From: Candidatus Altimarinota bacterium
Lineage (GTDB): Bacteria; Patescibacteriota; Gracilibacteria; BD1-5; UBA6164
Reading direction: 5' to 3'
Length of the DNA stretch: 64,000 bases
Assembly: GCA_025210615.1 (NCBI GenBank)
Contig: JAOARJ010000015.1
Span: 32,622-96,621 of the forward strand
Positions 43,981 through 53,506 of the stretch are shown in pieces. Under the pieces are notes generated by a model. It saw nothing but the letters and a program-made list of their open reading frames with translations. It was not told where the DNA came from and did not search any database. The translations under genes and the position numbers were made by a program. How positions within the stretch are numbered: the first letter of the stretch is position 1; every line of letters starts with the position of its first letter.

Positions 43981-44060
43981 TTGATGCGGAGCTCGCTATC
44001 AGCGAGCTCCGCTGGGGCGTCCAGCTTCATTATAAAATTTAAAAAAGAGCTGGACGCCCC
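43981..44060 (+). repeat. GC-rich double-hairpin element 2 (after capA-like gene)
   Basis: Starts 5 nt after the stop with TTGATGCGGAG. Hairpin 1 (43986-44012): perfect 12-bp stem closed by GCGGAGC / GCTCCGC around ATC. Hairpin 2: 44014-44026 pairs with 44048-44060 (13 bp, GGGGCGTCCAGCT arm) across an A/T loop of 21 nt; a run of seven A follows. Confidence 0.75.
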
Positions 44061-44089
44061 AAAAAAATAAAATTTAACTAAATAAAAAA

Positions 44090-45277
44090 ATGAAAAAAAA
44101 TATTTACATATATTATATAATTAGATTTTGCAGCTGACTTGAATTTCATAAGCCAATACTTGTTTTATTTTTTATGAAAACATTATGATTTAGTGATGCT
44201 GATGCAGTATTATTAGGGACTCTGATTCCTTTTTTTAGGATTATTTTTGAATTACCTACATGAAGTATCGCAGATAGAAAATGAAGAAAATTAAGTTTTA
44301 TAATTTGAATTATTATTCAAATGATTTGAATGTGACTTTATATTTTTAATACAACTTTTGAGTGATTTGTTATAGCGGCATTGTTAGCGTGATTAGGATT
44401 AGGTTTACAGTCTTGAAGTATAGAAGCACTTTTAAGTGATAGCGTTGGTAGTTCAAAAAAGAATTTTTTTGCTGTATGAAGCTGATTATTTTATTTATCA
44501 AGAATTTGAGCGATGTTAACATCATGAATTTTATTTGTGATTAATCCAGTTTTACCTTTTGTTTTATACATAATATCACTTGTTTTTAAATTGGTTTCAC
44601 TTATTTTTATCGATGAAAGAAATTTTGAAAAATCAAATGAAAAAACTAATTCTAGGCAAATAAAAAATGCTTTTATTGAGATGAAGAATAAACCAGATGT
44701 GTTTTTATTTTCAATTTTATTAATTATATTTATTTGAAGTGGAAATATGTTTTGGCATGTTTATTGAATTATTTTTCCTCAGCATTGATTGTCAGACCAG
44801 CAAGTTTGATATATGTATGCATTAGGAGCTTTTGTGTCTTTTATTTTCACTTATTTTGTAGTAAAAACTAAGAAAAATGAATATAATATTTTATTTAATA
44901 TGCTTTTATGAACAGTTATAGTAGTATTATTTTTTACTTATTGAAATTTTATTTGAATTTTAATTTGATATATTATTATTTCTAGTATATTTTCTTATCA
45001 AGATCCTATAATGCTTAATTTTATTTGAAAAAGAATATCATCAAAAAATAAAGCAACAGTACTTTCTATTGTTTCTATGTGATGAATGCTGACTTATGTT
45101 TTAGTTGGTTTTTATGCGACTTTTTGTCTTAAGTTTTTAACATTAGAATTTTATTATCTTTCAATATGAATGCTTGTTCTAATAGTATTTTTAGTTTGAA
45201 AATATTATTATAATTTAATATCTAATAGTTCAGATGAAACTATTTTAGAGCCTGTTTTAGTGAAAAGTGAAGAATAA
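44090..45277 (+). CDS. Major facilitator superfamily transporter
   Basis: 395 residues, twelve predicted membrane helices. The loop 2-3 motif RIIFELPTGSIADRKGRKLSF is the MFS signature G-x-x-x-D-R-x-G-R, with TGA glycines. The C-terminal half shows the usual repeat (VGYMYALGAFVSFIFTYF). Substrate unknown; the layout resembles drug or sugar efflux carriers. Confidence 0.85.
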
Positions 45278-45325
45278 AACTTGATAAATAAAAAAAATCG
45301 TTAGAATAAGAAGGCGAACTTTTTT

Positions 45326-45401
45326 GCAGCTATAGCTCAGTTGGAAGAGCACCAGGCCGCGAACCTGGGCGTCGTGGGTTCAAGTCCTGCTAGCTGCACC
45401 A
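45326..45401 (+). tRNA. tRNA-Arg (anticodon GCG)
   Basis: 76 nt with encoded CCA. Acceptor GCAGCTA / TAGCTGC, D arm GCTC...GAGC with AGTTGGAA loop (A20 is an Arg identity element), anticodon stem CCAGG / CCTGG, loop CCGCGAA (anticodon GCG at 45359-45361), T loop TTCAAGT, discriminator A. Two oddities: position 33 is C instead of the nearly invariant U, and GCG replaces the usual bacterial ACG that is modified to inosine. Confidence 0.85.
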
Positions 45402-45416
45402 TAAAAAACTACTTTG

Positions 45417-45448
45417 AATAAGCTATAATATTAGCTTATTTTTTATTT
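45417..45448 (+). terminator. Terminator after tRNA-Arg
   Basis: AATAAGCTA / TTAGCTTATT stem followed by TTTTATTTG. Confidence 0.75.
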
Positions 45449-45604
45449 GATTAAAAACCTGATTGACATATTCAGATAATTACTTTTTGTGCACATGGTA
45501 TATAATAAAAAATAAATTATATATTTTTGATATTAAAGCTAAAAAGTATTATATTTTTTTATATTATATCTTTTGTAAATTTAGTTAAAAAATTTTGACT
45601 TTTT

Positions 45605-45633
45605 TTGCAAAAAAAGTAAAATTACGGTATAAT
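45605..45633 (+). promoter_or_regulatory. Promoter of the unknown protein at 45680
   Basis: TTGCAA (45605-45610), 17-nt spacer, TATAAT (45628-45633). The 140 nt upstream of it are extremely A/T-rich; I see nothing else there. Confidence 0.7.
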
Positions 45634-45679
45634 AAAAATAATTATCATTTATTTAAAGTATTTTTGTAACTATAATACT

Positions 45680-47986
45680 ATGTCTAGGCTAAATAGTTTA
45701 ACATGAGGTAACGGAACTGTTCAAGAAGGTTGAACAGGTTTTGACCCGAAAATTTATGATGCTTTGAGGTGAGTAAACATTGATCCAAACGATCTAGGAG
45801 AATTAGCAGGTGATATGGTTTCTTGAAAAATTACTAATATAGAGGCTGTTATGCAAGAGTTAAATTTATCTGAAGCAGATAGGGCTAGAGTAGAAGGGGC
45901 AATGGCTGCTATAAAAGAAATGAAATTTATACAAGAAAGCAATAAAAATAGCGTTAATTCAATCTTAAGTCCAACCTATACTAAAAACGTAACAGATTTT
46001 AATATAAGTAAATTCGGACCAGATATTGTTAGATCTGATGTTTTAGACTGAAGAATGGAAGTTTTGCCTACGACTCAAGAAATGAAAAAAATGTTAACAA
46101 AATTTGCAAATGAAAGAATGGCAGTTTCAAATAGTACTAGGGCAGAAACTATGGAAATGTTGCCGTCAGCAAAATTAATAACATTATTGGGAATTTGTTT
46201 ATTACTTCTTTTTATATCATCAGGTTGTACTAATGATAGAGATGCTGATGCTTCTATTTGAGCAGAAGTTTCTGATATAGAATCAGAATCAACTGGCGTG
46301 GAAAACACAGATAATGAAATTCCTTGAGAGACAGGAAGACTTAAAGTTTATACTAAAAATGCAATTGAAGGGGAATCAAGTTTAACTCAAAATTGAACTG
46401 CTTTAGAGTGAGAACAAGTAAATCCAGTTGTTGCTATATCATGACCTACATGGACGGTTAAAGAGGGTGTTAATGGTACATTGGATGTTGCACAAAATAG
46501 TACTGCTGCTTGATTAATTAAAAAACCAGAGTGAGATATAGAAGATGGAGATAATGAAAATGAATGAAATTCAGATGATATTGCAGAAAATATGTTTAAA
46601 TGAAAAACTTCAGCGGAAATACATGCCATTATACTTAAATCACTTTCTGATATATGAGTTAAGTTAGAACTTGGAAAAGAGATAACAATTGTTGATATTG
46701 AAAGTCCTGTTAAATATCCTGACTGATCTATTGATCCAGAACTTTTTGCAGAGGCCAAGAATATAAAGATTTCAAATTTAATAGTAGAATGAGGTATTGA
46801 CGGAAATAATGTTGAGTCTAATTTATTAAAAAATACGATAAATAGACCTTCTACATGAGATGAAATGTTACATGTTAGATTGATGAATAAACTTGCAGAA
46901 TTTAAAGCTGAGAAAGAAGAAACTCAAAAAGAAGCCGAAATAAAAGCTGAAAAAGCAGGTGTTAATCTTGAAAAAGAAGGTAATTCAGATGAACAAGAAA
47001 AACTTATATATATATATGATAAACAGATAGCTGCATTTAATGCCTTAAATAATACATTTATTTCGTTAATGAAAAAAAGAACATTAGAAAAAAAGCCAGA
47101 ATTAGAAGTAAATGCTGCAGTCATAGATCAAATTTTCAATACTTTGTTTTCAGTTGTTTATTATACTCATACTTATTGAAACAATGTAAAAGAAATGCCA
47201 GATGCGTTACAACTACCTGTTTTAGCTGAATTTAACGATTTATTTTTATCGCTTATTAAAGTGATTCATTGAGAAGAAAAGGCGCAAGAGTTTGCAGCTC
47301 AATCTAAGAGACTTTATGTGTATAGAGATAAAGAAAATCCTGAAAATGATAAATCGTATAATGTAAGTAGTTTTTCGTGAGAAATGACTTGATTCATTGA
47401 AGGAGTTACTTGAGTTGATACACCAGAAGATTTTGTTGATAAATTTACACCAACTGTTGAAGAATTAGCTAAAAAAGATCCAAATGTTGCTAAGCTTTTG
47501 ATGGATGTTGAAACTAAAGTATGAGGGAAAGGATTTACTTGGTATGTATGACAATTGAATAAATTGTCAACAGGGTCTCAAAAATTTGTTGCTATAGCTC
47601 ATGAAAATTTGAAAAAAGAAATAACATTGGATAAGAAAAAATATATGAAAGCACTTAGGGATATTTTAGCTTTAGTTAAAGAAGAAGAAAAATTGAGAAA
47701 GGCTGATGTTATGGGGGTGTCAGAAACTACGCCTTTAGTAATGTCTTATCAAGACCTTGCTTGAATTACAAATGAATGATTTGTAACTGTTGCTATGTTA
47801 GAAAATGCTGCAGCTTTAGAAAAAACATGAGAGGATAATCTTGATGATGAGATAGCAGATATTGATGCAGCGCATGATGCAGAAATGGCAGTAAAAAAAC
47901 AAGCTCTTGGTATTTTAAAGACTATAAGAGGAGCGGCTGAAGCTGCAAATCAAGTGAAAGAAGCTCAAGAAGTATCAATGAGATAG
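45680..47986 (+). CDS. Large protein of unknown function with internal membrane segment
   Basis: 768 residues. Residues 1-160 are charged (IYDALRGVNIDPNDLGELAGDM), then a membrane helix around 163-180 (LITLLGICLLLLFISSG) followed by CTND, which resembles a lipobox Cys but is far from an N-terminus; the rest is Glu/Asp/Lys-rich and presumably on the other side. A coiled-coil stretch (AEKEETQKEAEIKAEKAG) is near residue 405-425. No domain recognised. The next gene (48127) also encodes a large unknown protein, and both have their own promoters. Confidence 0.7.
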
Positions 47987-48009
47987 TTATATAAAAATAA
48001 TTGAAAATT

Positions 48010-48041
48010 TAAAGAGAGTATATAAAAACTCTCTTTTTAAT
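48010..48041 (+). terminator. Terminator
   Basis: AAAGAGAGT / ACTCTCTTT around ATATAAAA, then TTTTT. Confidence 0.8.
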
Positions 48042-48060
48042 TTATTTTTTATTCCAAAAC

Positions 48061-48089
48061 TTGCAAGAATTTTTATTTTATGATAAACT
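48061..48089 (+). promoter_or_regulatory. Promoter of the coiled-coil protein gene
   Basis: TTGCAA (48061-48066), 17-nt spacer, TAAACT (48084-48089). Confidence 0.55.
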
Positions 48090-48126
48090 TATATCAATAA
48101 TATAATAATTCTATAAAAATCATTGT

Positions 48127-49944
48127 ATGGTTGATACTGCAGAAATAAAAAATTCTCCTAGTCCAGTAGATATTTCTTCTTCACTAGAAAATACTAATAC
48201 TACGCTGGAAATGAGCGAAGAAGCTAAAAATACTATTTTTTCTAAATTAGATAAAGTTAATAATAGCTTACAAGAAGAGATGGGACCAATGGCGCCTGAA
48301 TGATTAGAAGAGTGTAAAATATTTTTAACTGAAAATCAAGAAGCATTTTTTCTTGTAAAATCTATATTAGACGCAGGGAAGTGAGCAGAACTAGATAATT
48401 TTATATTTGATAAATGATTTATTATTGATGAGATTAGTATTGCTAAATTAAAAAGAGAATTTAAAGAAGTTTTTAAAAAGAAAAATAAGTTAGAAGAAAA
48501 TACTGAAGAAAATTTAGATATAGATTTGGATATTGAAAAAGAAAAAATAAAAATTGTTACTGTCTTAACTAAAAATATAGATAAATATAAATGAGAAGAT
48601 AAGGTTGTTATAGAAGAATTAATTAAAAATTTAGGTGAATGGACTATTGAAGAACTTGTAGAATATTTTAGTAATGAAGAAAAACTTCAAAAAATACTTG
48701 AAGTTATCATGAATAATATTGATGCAGAAACTTATAATACTGTTTGTGGTTTATTTGATTCTGTACCAAAAATTTCCCCAGTTTTACATCAAGTTTTAGA
48801 AAATATTGGTGCCCCAAAATGGCCAGCAACTGAGGATGATTTGAGAACTCGGGCAATGAAGCCTTTAGAGTGAAGTAATATGGTTACTGCTACATATACT
48901 GAGCAAGTAATTGATGCTAATTTTCATTGACAAGATTATAAAAAACAATGAAATAAAATTATTTGTTGAAAGGTGACTTTAGATTTAACAGATTTTTCGA
49001 GAAGTTTGAAATTATCTGATGACCATGATGGTTATATTAAAACAGAAAAAGTAGATTATGAATCAGATTATAAATATAGATTAGAGAAAGTGAGAATTAA
49101 AAAAGAAGCCCAAGAATTAACTGCTGAAAAACAATCTGCACAATGAGAAATAGATAAATTACAACCTGTTATCTGAGAATTGAAAGAAAAAATAAAAGAA
49201 TTAAAAGATGATTTAAAATTTAATAGAGATGAATTTTTAGTTAGAAAGGAATGGAAAAAAGATTTGAGAAAATATGAAAAAGAATTAGAAAAAACATTAG
49301 AAGTAGAAGAAAGTTTAAAATCTAGAATTTCAAATATTGATATCGCTATACAAGCCTTAATACAAAGATGAAAGGATTTAGATAAGAAAGAATCTATGAG
49401 AAAACAAAATTATTTAGATAAAGTTGCTGTTGCAGATGAAAAAGCATCAGAAAAATTTAAATTAATGGAAAGATTTTGAATCTTAACTCTTCAACCAATA
49501 CTTTTAAGAATTCAATGAGAATTAAACCGTGTTAGATGAAATTTAGATTTATGAGAGGGGAGAGAACTTATATCTAATTTAGATTTTGAAAGATGAGATT
49601 TTTGAATTAAACCAAATAGATATGATGTACTTATGACATTATTGAATGTTGTTATAAGTTGAACTAAAGATAAACCTATGGATGTTAATCTCGCTGATGA
49701 TATTGCTAAATGAGTTAGTTCGGCGAGGATGTATTCTGAAGAAAAAACAATAAGAGCAATGTTGATAGAACATTGAATGGAACCTAGAGAAAAAGCTGTT
49801 ACTAATGCTTTGATTCATTTAGAACAAAATGATAAAGATTATAAAAAAAGAGCTTTAAATACAAAAGAAGTAAAGAAGTGAAATAATTCAAGTTCAGAAA
49901 CTCAGTCTAATTCTAGTAATAAAAAGGAATTAATAAATAATTAA
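48127..49944 (+). CDS. Large coiled-coil protein of unknown function
   Basis: 605 residues, soluble. Residues about 310-440 form a long Lys/Glu/Leu coiled coil (KEKIKELKDDLKFNRDEF and the following repeats). The N-terminal half is helical and acidic; the C-terminal end is a Ser/Asn tail (SSSETQSNSSNKK). No signal peptide, no known domain. Follows the gene at 45680 and has the same strand, size class and composition; they may function together. Confidence 0.65.
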
Positions 49945-49961
49945 ATAATTAATAGAATAAT

Positions 49962-49994
49962 AAAAAAGCAGTCCAGTATGAAGGGCTGTTTTTA
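49962..49994 (+). terminator. Terminator
   Basis: AAAAAGCAGTCC / GGGCTGTTTTT around AGTATGAA. Confidence 0.7.
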
Positions 49995-50098
49995 ATATAT
50001 TTTTAAATAAGTTTTTAACATAAAAGTAGAATAAAAATTTGTATTTTTATAAAATTTAAGTATTATGCAGCTGCTTTAAAAATTAGTATAATATTTGT

Positions 50099-50207
50099 GA
50101 TTATGAAGCCTAAAGCTAAGTAGTCGCGCCAATTTGATGTAAAACATTCGTGTTTATATCGGATTAAAGCTTTACGAAAAATTCCTCTTTAATTAGAGGA
50201 TTTTTTG
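50099..50207 (+). ncRNA. Candidate small RNA of about 110 nt
   Basis: A TATAAT box (50087-50092) is followed by a compact region with GATGTAAAACA / TGTTTATATC around TTCG (50135-50160), flanking AAGCT / AGCTT pairing, and a terminator CCTCT / AGAGG with TTTTTT (50180-50207). No ORF longer than MKPKAK (50103) fits inside. No known RNA family is recognised; a leader attenuator is the alternative. The -35 is weak. Confidence 0.45.
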
Positions 50208-50255
50208 TTTGTAAAAAACTTTTGCATAAAAAATAAATTTAAATACAATGATAGA

Positions 50256-50383
50256 GCTAAAAATCCTTTGATAACAATTGTGAGTTAGGGTGACCACCCT
50301 GCTTGCTTAATTTTGATTGTTGTCAAGGTTTTTAGCAGAGCGAGATTTGGGTGGTTGCCCTTTTTGCTTTGTTAAAAACCTTG
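50256..50383 (+). ncRNA. Candidate switch-like structured RNA
   Basis: Segment B (50316-50341) can pair either with A upstream (50256-50278, GCTAAAAATCCTTTGATAAC...) or with C downstream (50366-50383, GCTTTGTTAAAAACCTTG); the two are mutually exclusive. The two apical loops are complementary (GACCACC at about 50292 against GGTGGTT at about 50351), allowing a kissing contact. It precedes the small gene at 50425. Structure is read directly; function is unknown. Confidence 0.5.
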
Positions 50384-50424
50384 TATTTTCTAGCTATTAA
50401 TTTTATTTGTTAATAGTTATTTTT

Positions 50425-50622
50425 ATGGAAAAACTTTTTAATAAAAAGACAGTAGAAGGGATATTTTATCATCTTTGATGGGATATAAAAGATAAAATTT
50501 GTATTTCTCTTATTAATAAAATGTATAATGACCAAAATATGTTTATAAATTATTTAAATAATAGTTTTGATAAAAAAGTACATTATTTTAATTTTGATGA
50601 TAGAAAAAAATCTCTAAATTAA
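50425..50622 (+). CDS. Small hypothetical protein
   Basis: 65 residues (MEKLFNKKTVEGIFYH start), soluble, aromatic- and Asn-rich, with one TGA glycine. Lies 41 nt after the candidate switch RNA and before a terminator, so the RNA may control it. No family recognised. Too short to be certain. Confidence 0.5.
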
Positions 50623-50640
50623 TAGAGATTTTATTTTTTT
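50605..50640 (+). terminator. Terminator
   Basis: AAATCTCT / AGAGATTT around AAATTAAT, then TATTTTTTT; overlaps the preceding stop codon. Confidence 0.75.
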
Positions 50641-50762
50641 TAAATATTAAATTTTGTTAAAAAGTGGGTGAGAAAATTGATAAAATAAGGCTTGTTTTTT
50701 TGTTAAAAAAGTTTGCTAAAATAGAAAATAAAAAAGTCAATAATAAAAACTAGAAAAAAGAT

Positions 50763-50825
50763 TTGAAAAAATGAAAAAACTATATATAGTATATTCAACT
50801 CAAAATAAAACACTAGATATTGAGT
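50763..50825 (+). promoter_or_regulatory. nrdD promoter with paired NrdR boxes
   Basis: Two 16-bp boxes matching ACACWATATATWGTGT: 50777-50792 (AAACTATATATAGTAT, 14/16) and 50810-50825 (ACACTAGATATTGAGT, 14/16), spaced 33 bp start to start. Box 1 overlaps the -10 of a plausible promoter TTGAAA (50763-50768), 16 nt, TATAGT (50785-50790), so NrdR binding would repress. nrdR itself is at 54236. Confidence 0.82.
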
Positions 50826-50853
50826 TAAATTTATTTTTTTAAATAGGGGATTT

Positions 50854-53061
50854 ATGGCCTTTTTTAAAGTAAAAAAGAGAAACTGAGCTATTGCTACATT
50901 TGATAAAGCAAGAATTGAAGACGCTATCAAAAAAGCAATTGAAGCTGCTGGATGAAAAGATTTTACAGAGGTAGAAAAAATAACAGATTTAGCAATTGAA
51001 TTAACAGAAGAAAAAGTTGGAAAAAATATTCCGGAAATAGAAGATTTACAAGATTGAGTAGAACAAGCCTTAATCAAATCAGGGCACGATTCTGTAGCGA
51101 AAGCATATATTATTTATAGACAAAAAAGAGCTGAAAGTAGACAAGATAAAAATGTAGTAATTGAAGTATGAAATACAATTGATGAATATTTAGACCAATC
51201 AGATTGGAGAGTAAAAGCTAATTCAAACATCTGATACTCACTATGAGGATTAATTCTAAATATTTCTGGTAAAGTTACAGCTAACTATTGGTTAAGCCAC
51301 GTTTATACTCCAGAAATCGGAAACTTACATAGAAACGGTGATTATCATATCCATGATCTTGATATGCTATGTGGATATTGTGCTGGTTGGAGTCTTAGAC
51401 AACTTCTTGAAGAAGGATTCAACTGAGTAGCTAATAAAATAGAATCAACTCCACCTAACAATTTGCAATCGGCTGTAAATCAAATGATTAACTTTTTATG
51501 AACACTTCAAAATGAATGGGCTTGAGCTCAAGCTTTCTCATCTTTTGATACATATCTTGCGCCATTTGTTCATAAAAAAAGAGAAGAAATTAGAGAAGAA
51601 TTAGAAGAATTTGGAGCAAAATTTGATAGTAATGAAGCGAAAGAAAAATATATTTATGATAAAACTTATAAATATGTGCTTCAACAAATGCAAAATTTTG
51701 TATTTGGTATGAACACTCCTTCAAGATGGGGTACACAGACACCATTTACAAATATAACATTAGACTGGACTTGTCCAGATGATTTGAAAGACAAAGCATT
51801 ATTTATGGGTTGAATAAATAAATGAGAATATAAAGCGAAATATGGAGATTTAGAAGAAGAAATGAGATTATTAAATAAAGCATTAGTAGAAGTATACGTA
51901 AATTGAGATTCTAAGTGAAGAGTATTTACTTTCCCAATTCCTACTTACAATATCACTGAAGATTTCCCATGGGATGATCCAGATTTAGACGGAGTATTTG
52001 AAATGACTGCTAAATATTGAATCCCATATTTCCAAAATTTCGTAGGGTCTCAATTTAAGAGAGAAAGACAACCTGATGGAAGTATAAAGAAAGTACCAAA
52101 TCCTGATGCTTATACTCCTGGAGCGGTTAGAAGTATGTGTTGTAGGTTACAACTAGACTTGACCCAATTAGAAAAAAGATGAAACGGTTTATTCGGTTCG
52201 GCTGAAATGACAGGTTCTATCTGAGTAGTAACTATTAATATGGCTAGAATTTGATATACTAATAAATGAGATAAATCAGCCTTTAAAGATAGAGTTAAAT
52301 ATCTAATGGATATGTCAAAAACTTCTTTAGAGATGAAGAGAAAAGAAATTATTACTCATTTAGAAAGTGGACTTTATCCTTATACAAAGAGATATTTAGG
52401 ACACTTTAGAAATCATTTTTCTACTATCTGATTAAACTGAATGAATGAAGCTATTATAAATTTCACAGATTGAAAAGAAGATATTACGACGCAGTGGGGT
52501 AAGAAATTCTCACTTGAAATTATGGAATATATGAGAGAAATTCTTAAAGATTATCAAGAAGAAACAGGGAATTTATATAATCTAGAAGCAACTCCAGCTG
52601 AAGGTACTACATATAGATTTGCTAGAGAGGATAAAAAACAATTACCTGGTATTATCCAAGCTGGTACAAATGATGCTCCATATTATACAAATTCAACTCA
52701 ACTTCCTGTTGATTTCACTGATGATGTATTTGAAGCATTAGAATACCAAAATGAGCTTCAATGTAAATATACTGGTTGAACAGTATTTCACGTATATTTA
52801 TGAGAAAGAGTATCAGATATTGAGTCTACAAAAGCGTTAATTAAGAAAACTTTATGACAATATCAACTTCCTTATATAACACTTTCTCCAACATTCTCAA
52901 TTTGTCCTAAACATGGATATATTATTTGAGAACATGATTATTGTCCAATTTGTGATGGAGAAATTGGTTATACTTGAGAAAAATTTGATATGCAAACAAG
53001 AGATAAATATACAGCGAATGATAAAAAAATGAAAGAATTTGAGGAAATAAAAATAGATTAA
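50854..53061 (+). CDS. nrdD: Anaerobic (class III) ribonucleoside-triphosphate reductase, large part lacking the glycyl-radical motif
   Basis: 735 residues. ATP-cone (residues 1-90, VKKRNGAIATFDKARIEDAI), ten-stranded barrel with RSMCCRLQLD (thiyl Cys site, about residue 430), and NGNLYNLEATPAEGT, RFAREDKK, TNDAPYYTNSTQLPV near 560-610, all NrdD blocks. The Zn motif is CPKHGY...CPIC (about 684 and 699). Other NrdDs continue with E-V-Y-S-R-V-x-G-Y-Y-R-P; here the end reads DGEIGYTGEKFDMQ and stops after about 30 charged residues, without R-V-x-G-Y. That domain is encoded separately at 53315-53482. Makes deoxynucleotides from NTPs under anoxia. Confidence 0.95.
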
Positions 53062-53087
53062 TTAGTTTAATTTTAAGTATAGGTGTG

Positions 53088-53151
53088 GAGGTTTTGTCAT
53101 CGCTTCACTAAGAACAAAACCTCAGGGTGCGGCGCGCAAAGCGCGCCGCAC
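53088..53151 (+). repeat. GC-rich double-hairpin element 4 (after nrdD)
   Basis: Hairpin 1: GAGGTTTTGT (53088-53097) / ACAAAACCTC (53114-53123), loop 16 nt. Hairpin 2: GTGCGGCGCGC / GCGCGCCGCAC around AAA (53127-53151), a perfect 11-bp stem. Starts 26 nt after the nrdD stop with GTGTGGAGG, close to the GYGGAG lead of the other elements. Separates the two nrd transcripts and may terminate or protect the nrdD mRNA. Confidence 0.7.
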
Positions 53152-53216
53152 TATAAATTAAAACTTCCTTATATAATACGAAGAAATAAAGTCAATATAG
53201 AAAGATGAAATAAAAT

Positions 53217-53272
53217 TTGCAAAATACAATATATTGTGGTAATATATTATCGTTATATACTATATAAGGTAT
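53217..53272 (+). promoter_or_regulatory. Promoter with paired NrdR boxes before the glycyl-radical subunit
   Basis: Boxes 53224-53239 (ATACAATATATTGTGG, 14/16 to ACACWATATATWGTGT) and 53257-53272 (ATACTATATAAGGTAT, 12/16), spaced 33 bp as in front of nrdD. Promoter candidates are TTGCAA (53217-53222), 17 nt, TAATAT (53240-53245), or TTGTGG (53234-53239), 16 nt, TATACT (53256-53261). The boxes cover the promoter either way. Confidence 0.78.
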
Positions 53273-53314
53273 ATTACAGAAAATAAAAATTATTATTTAT
53301 TAACTATAATTATT

Positions 53315-53482
53315 ATGAATGCAGCAAATGTAAACAGACAAAAATGTGAAATTTATACTAGAGTAATGGGTTATTATAGACCTGTAAGTCAATTTAATAT
53401 CGGTAAAAAATCAGAATTTTACTCTAGAGATTGTTTTACACAAAGTACAAATTCTAGTTTTAATGATGAATTTGGTGAATAA
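53315..53482 (+). CDS. Detached glycyl-radical domain of class III ribonucleotide reductase
   Basis: 55 residues, KCEIYTRVMGYYRPVSQFN at residues 10-28, which matches the C-terminal glycyl-radical segment of NrdD (E-[VI]-Y-S-R-V-x-G-Y-Y-R-P-V), including R16, V17, radical Gly19 (GGT) and Y20, followed by N-x-G-K-[KS]-E-F-x-x-R. Fusion at the end of the large NrdD would complete that protein. It begins its own NrdR-controlled operon with nrdG (24-nt gap) and nrdR. Analogous in principle to YfiD, the spare radical domain of pyruvate formate-lyase. Whether it binds NrdD in trans is inference. Confidence 0.88.
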   Translation: MNAANVNRQKCEIYTRVMGYYRPVSQFNIGKKSEFYSRDCFTQSTNSSFNDEFGE

Positions 53483-53506
53483 TTAAAAATAATTTAAAAG
53501 ATACTT

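Noticed and set aside
52920..53061. EIGYTG at the end of the large NrdD as its glycyl-radical site
   Set aside because: The Arg and Val of R-V-x-G-Y are absent, and the following residues do not match Y-R-P-V; the separate 55-residue ORF matches all of them.
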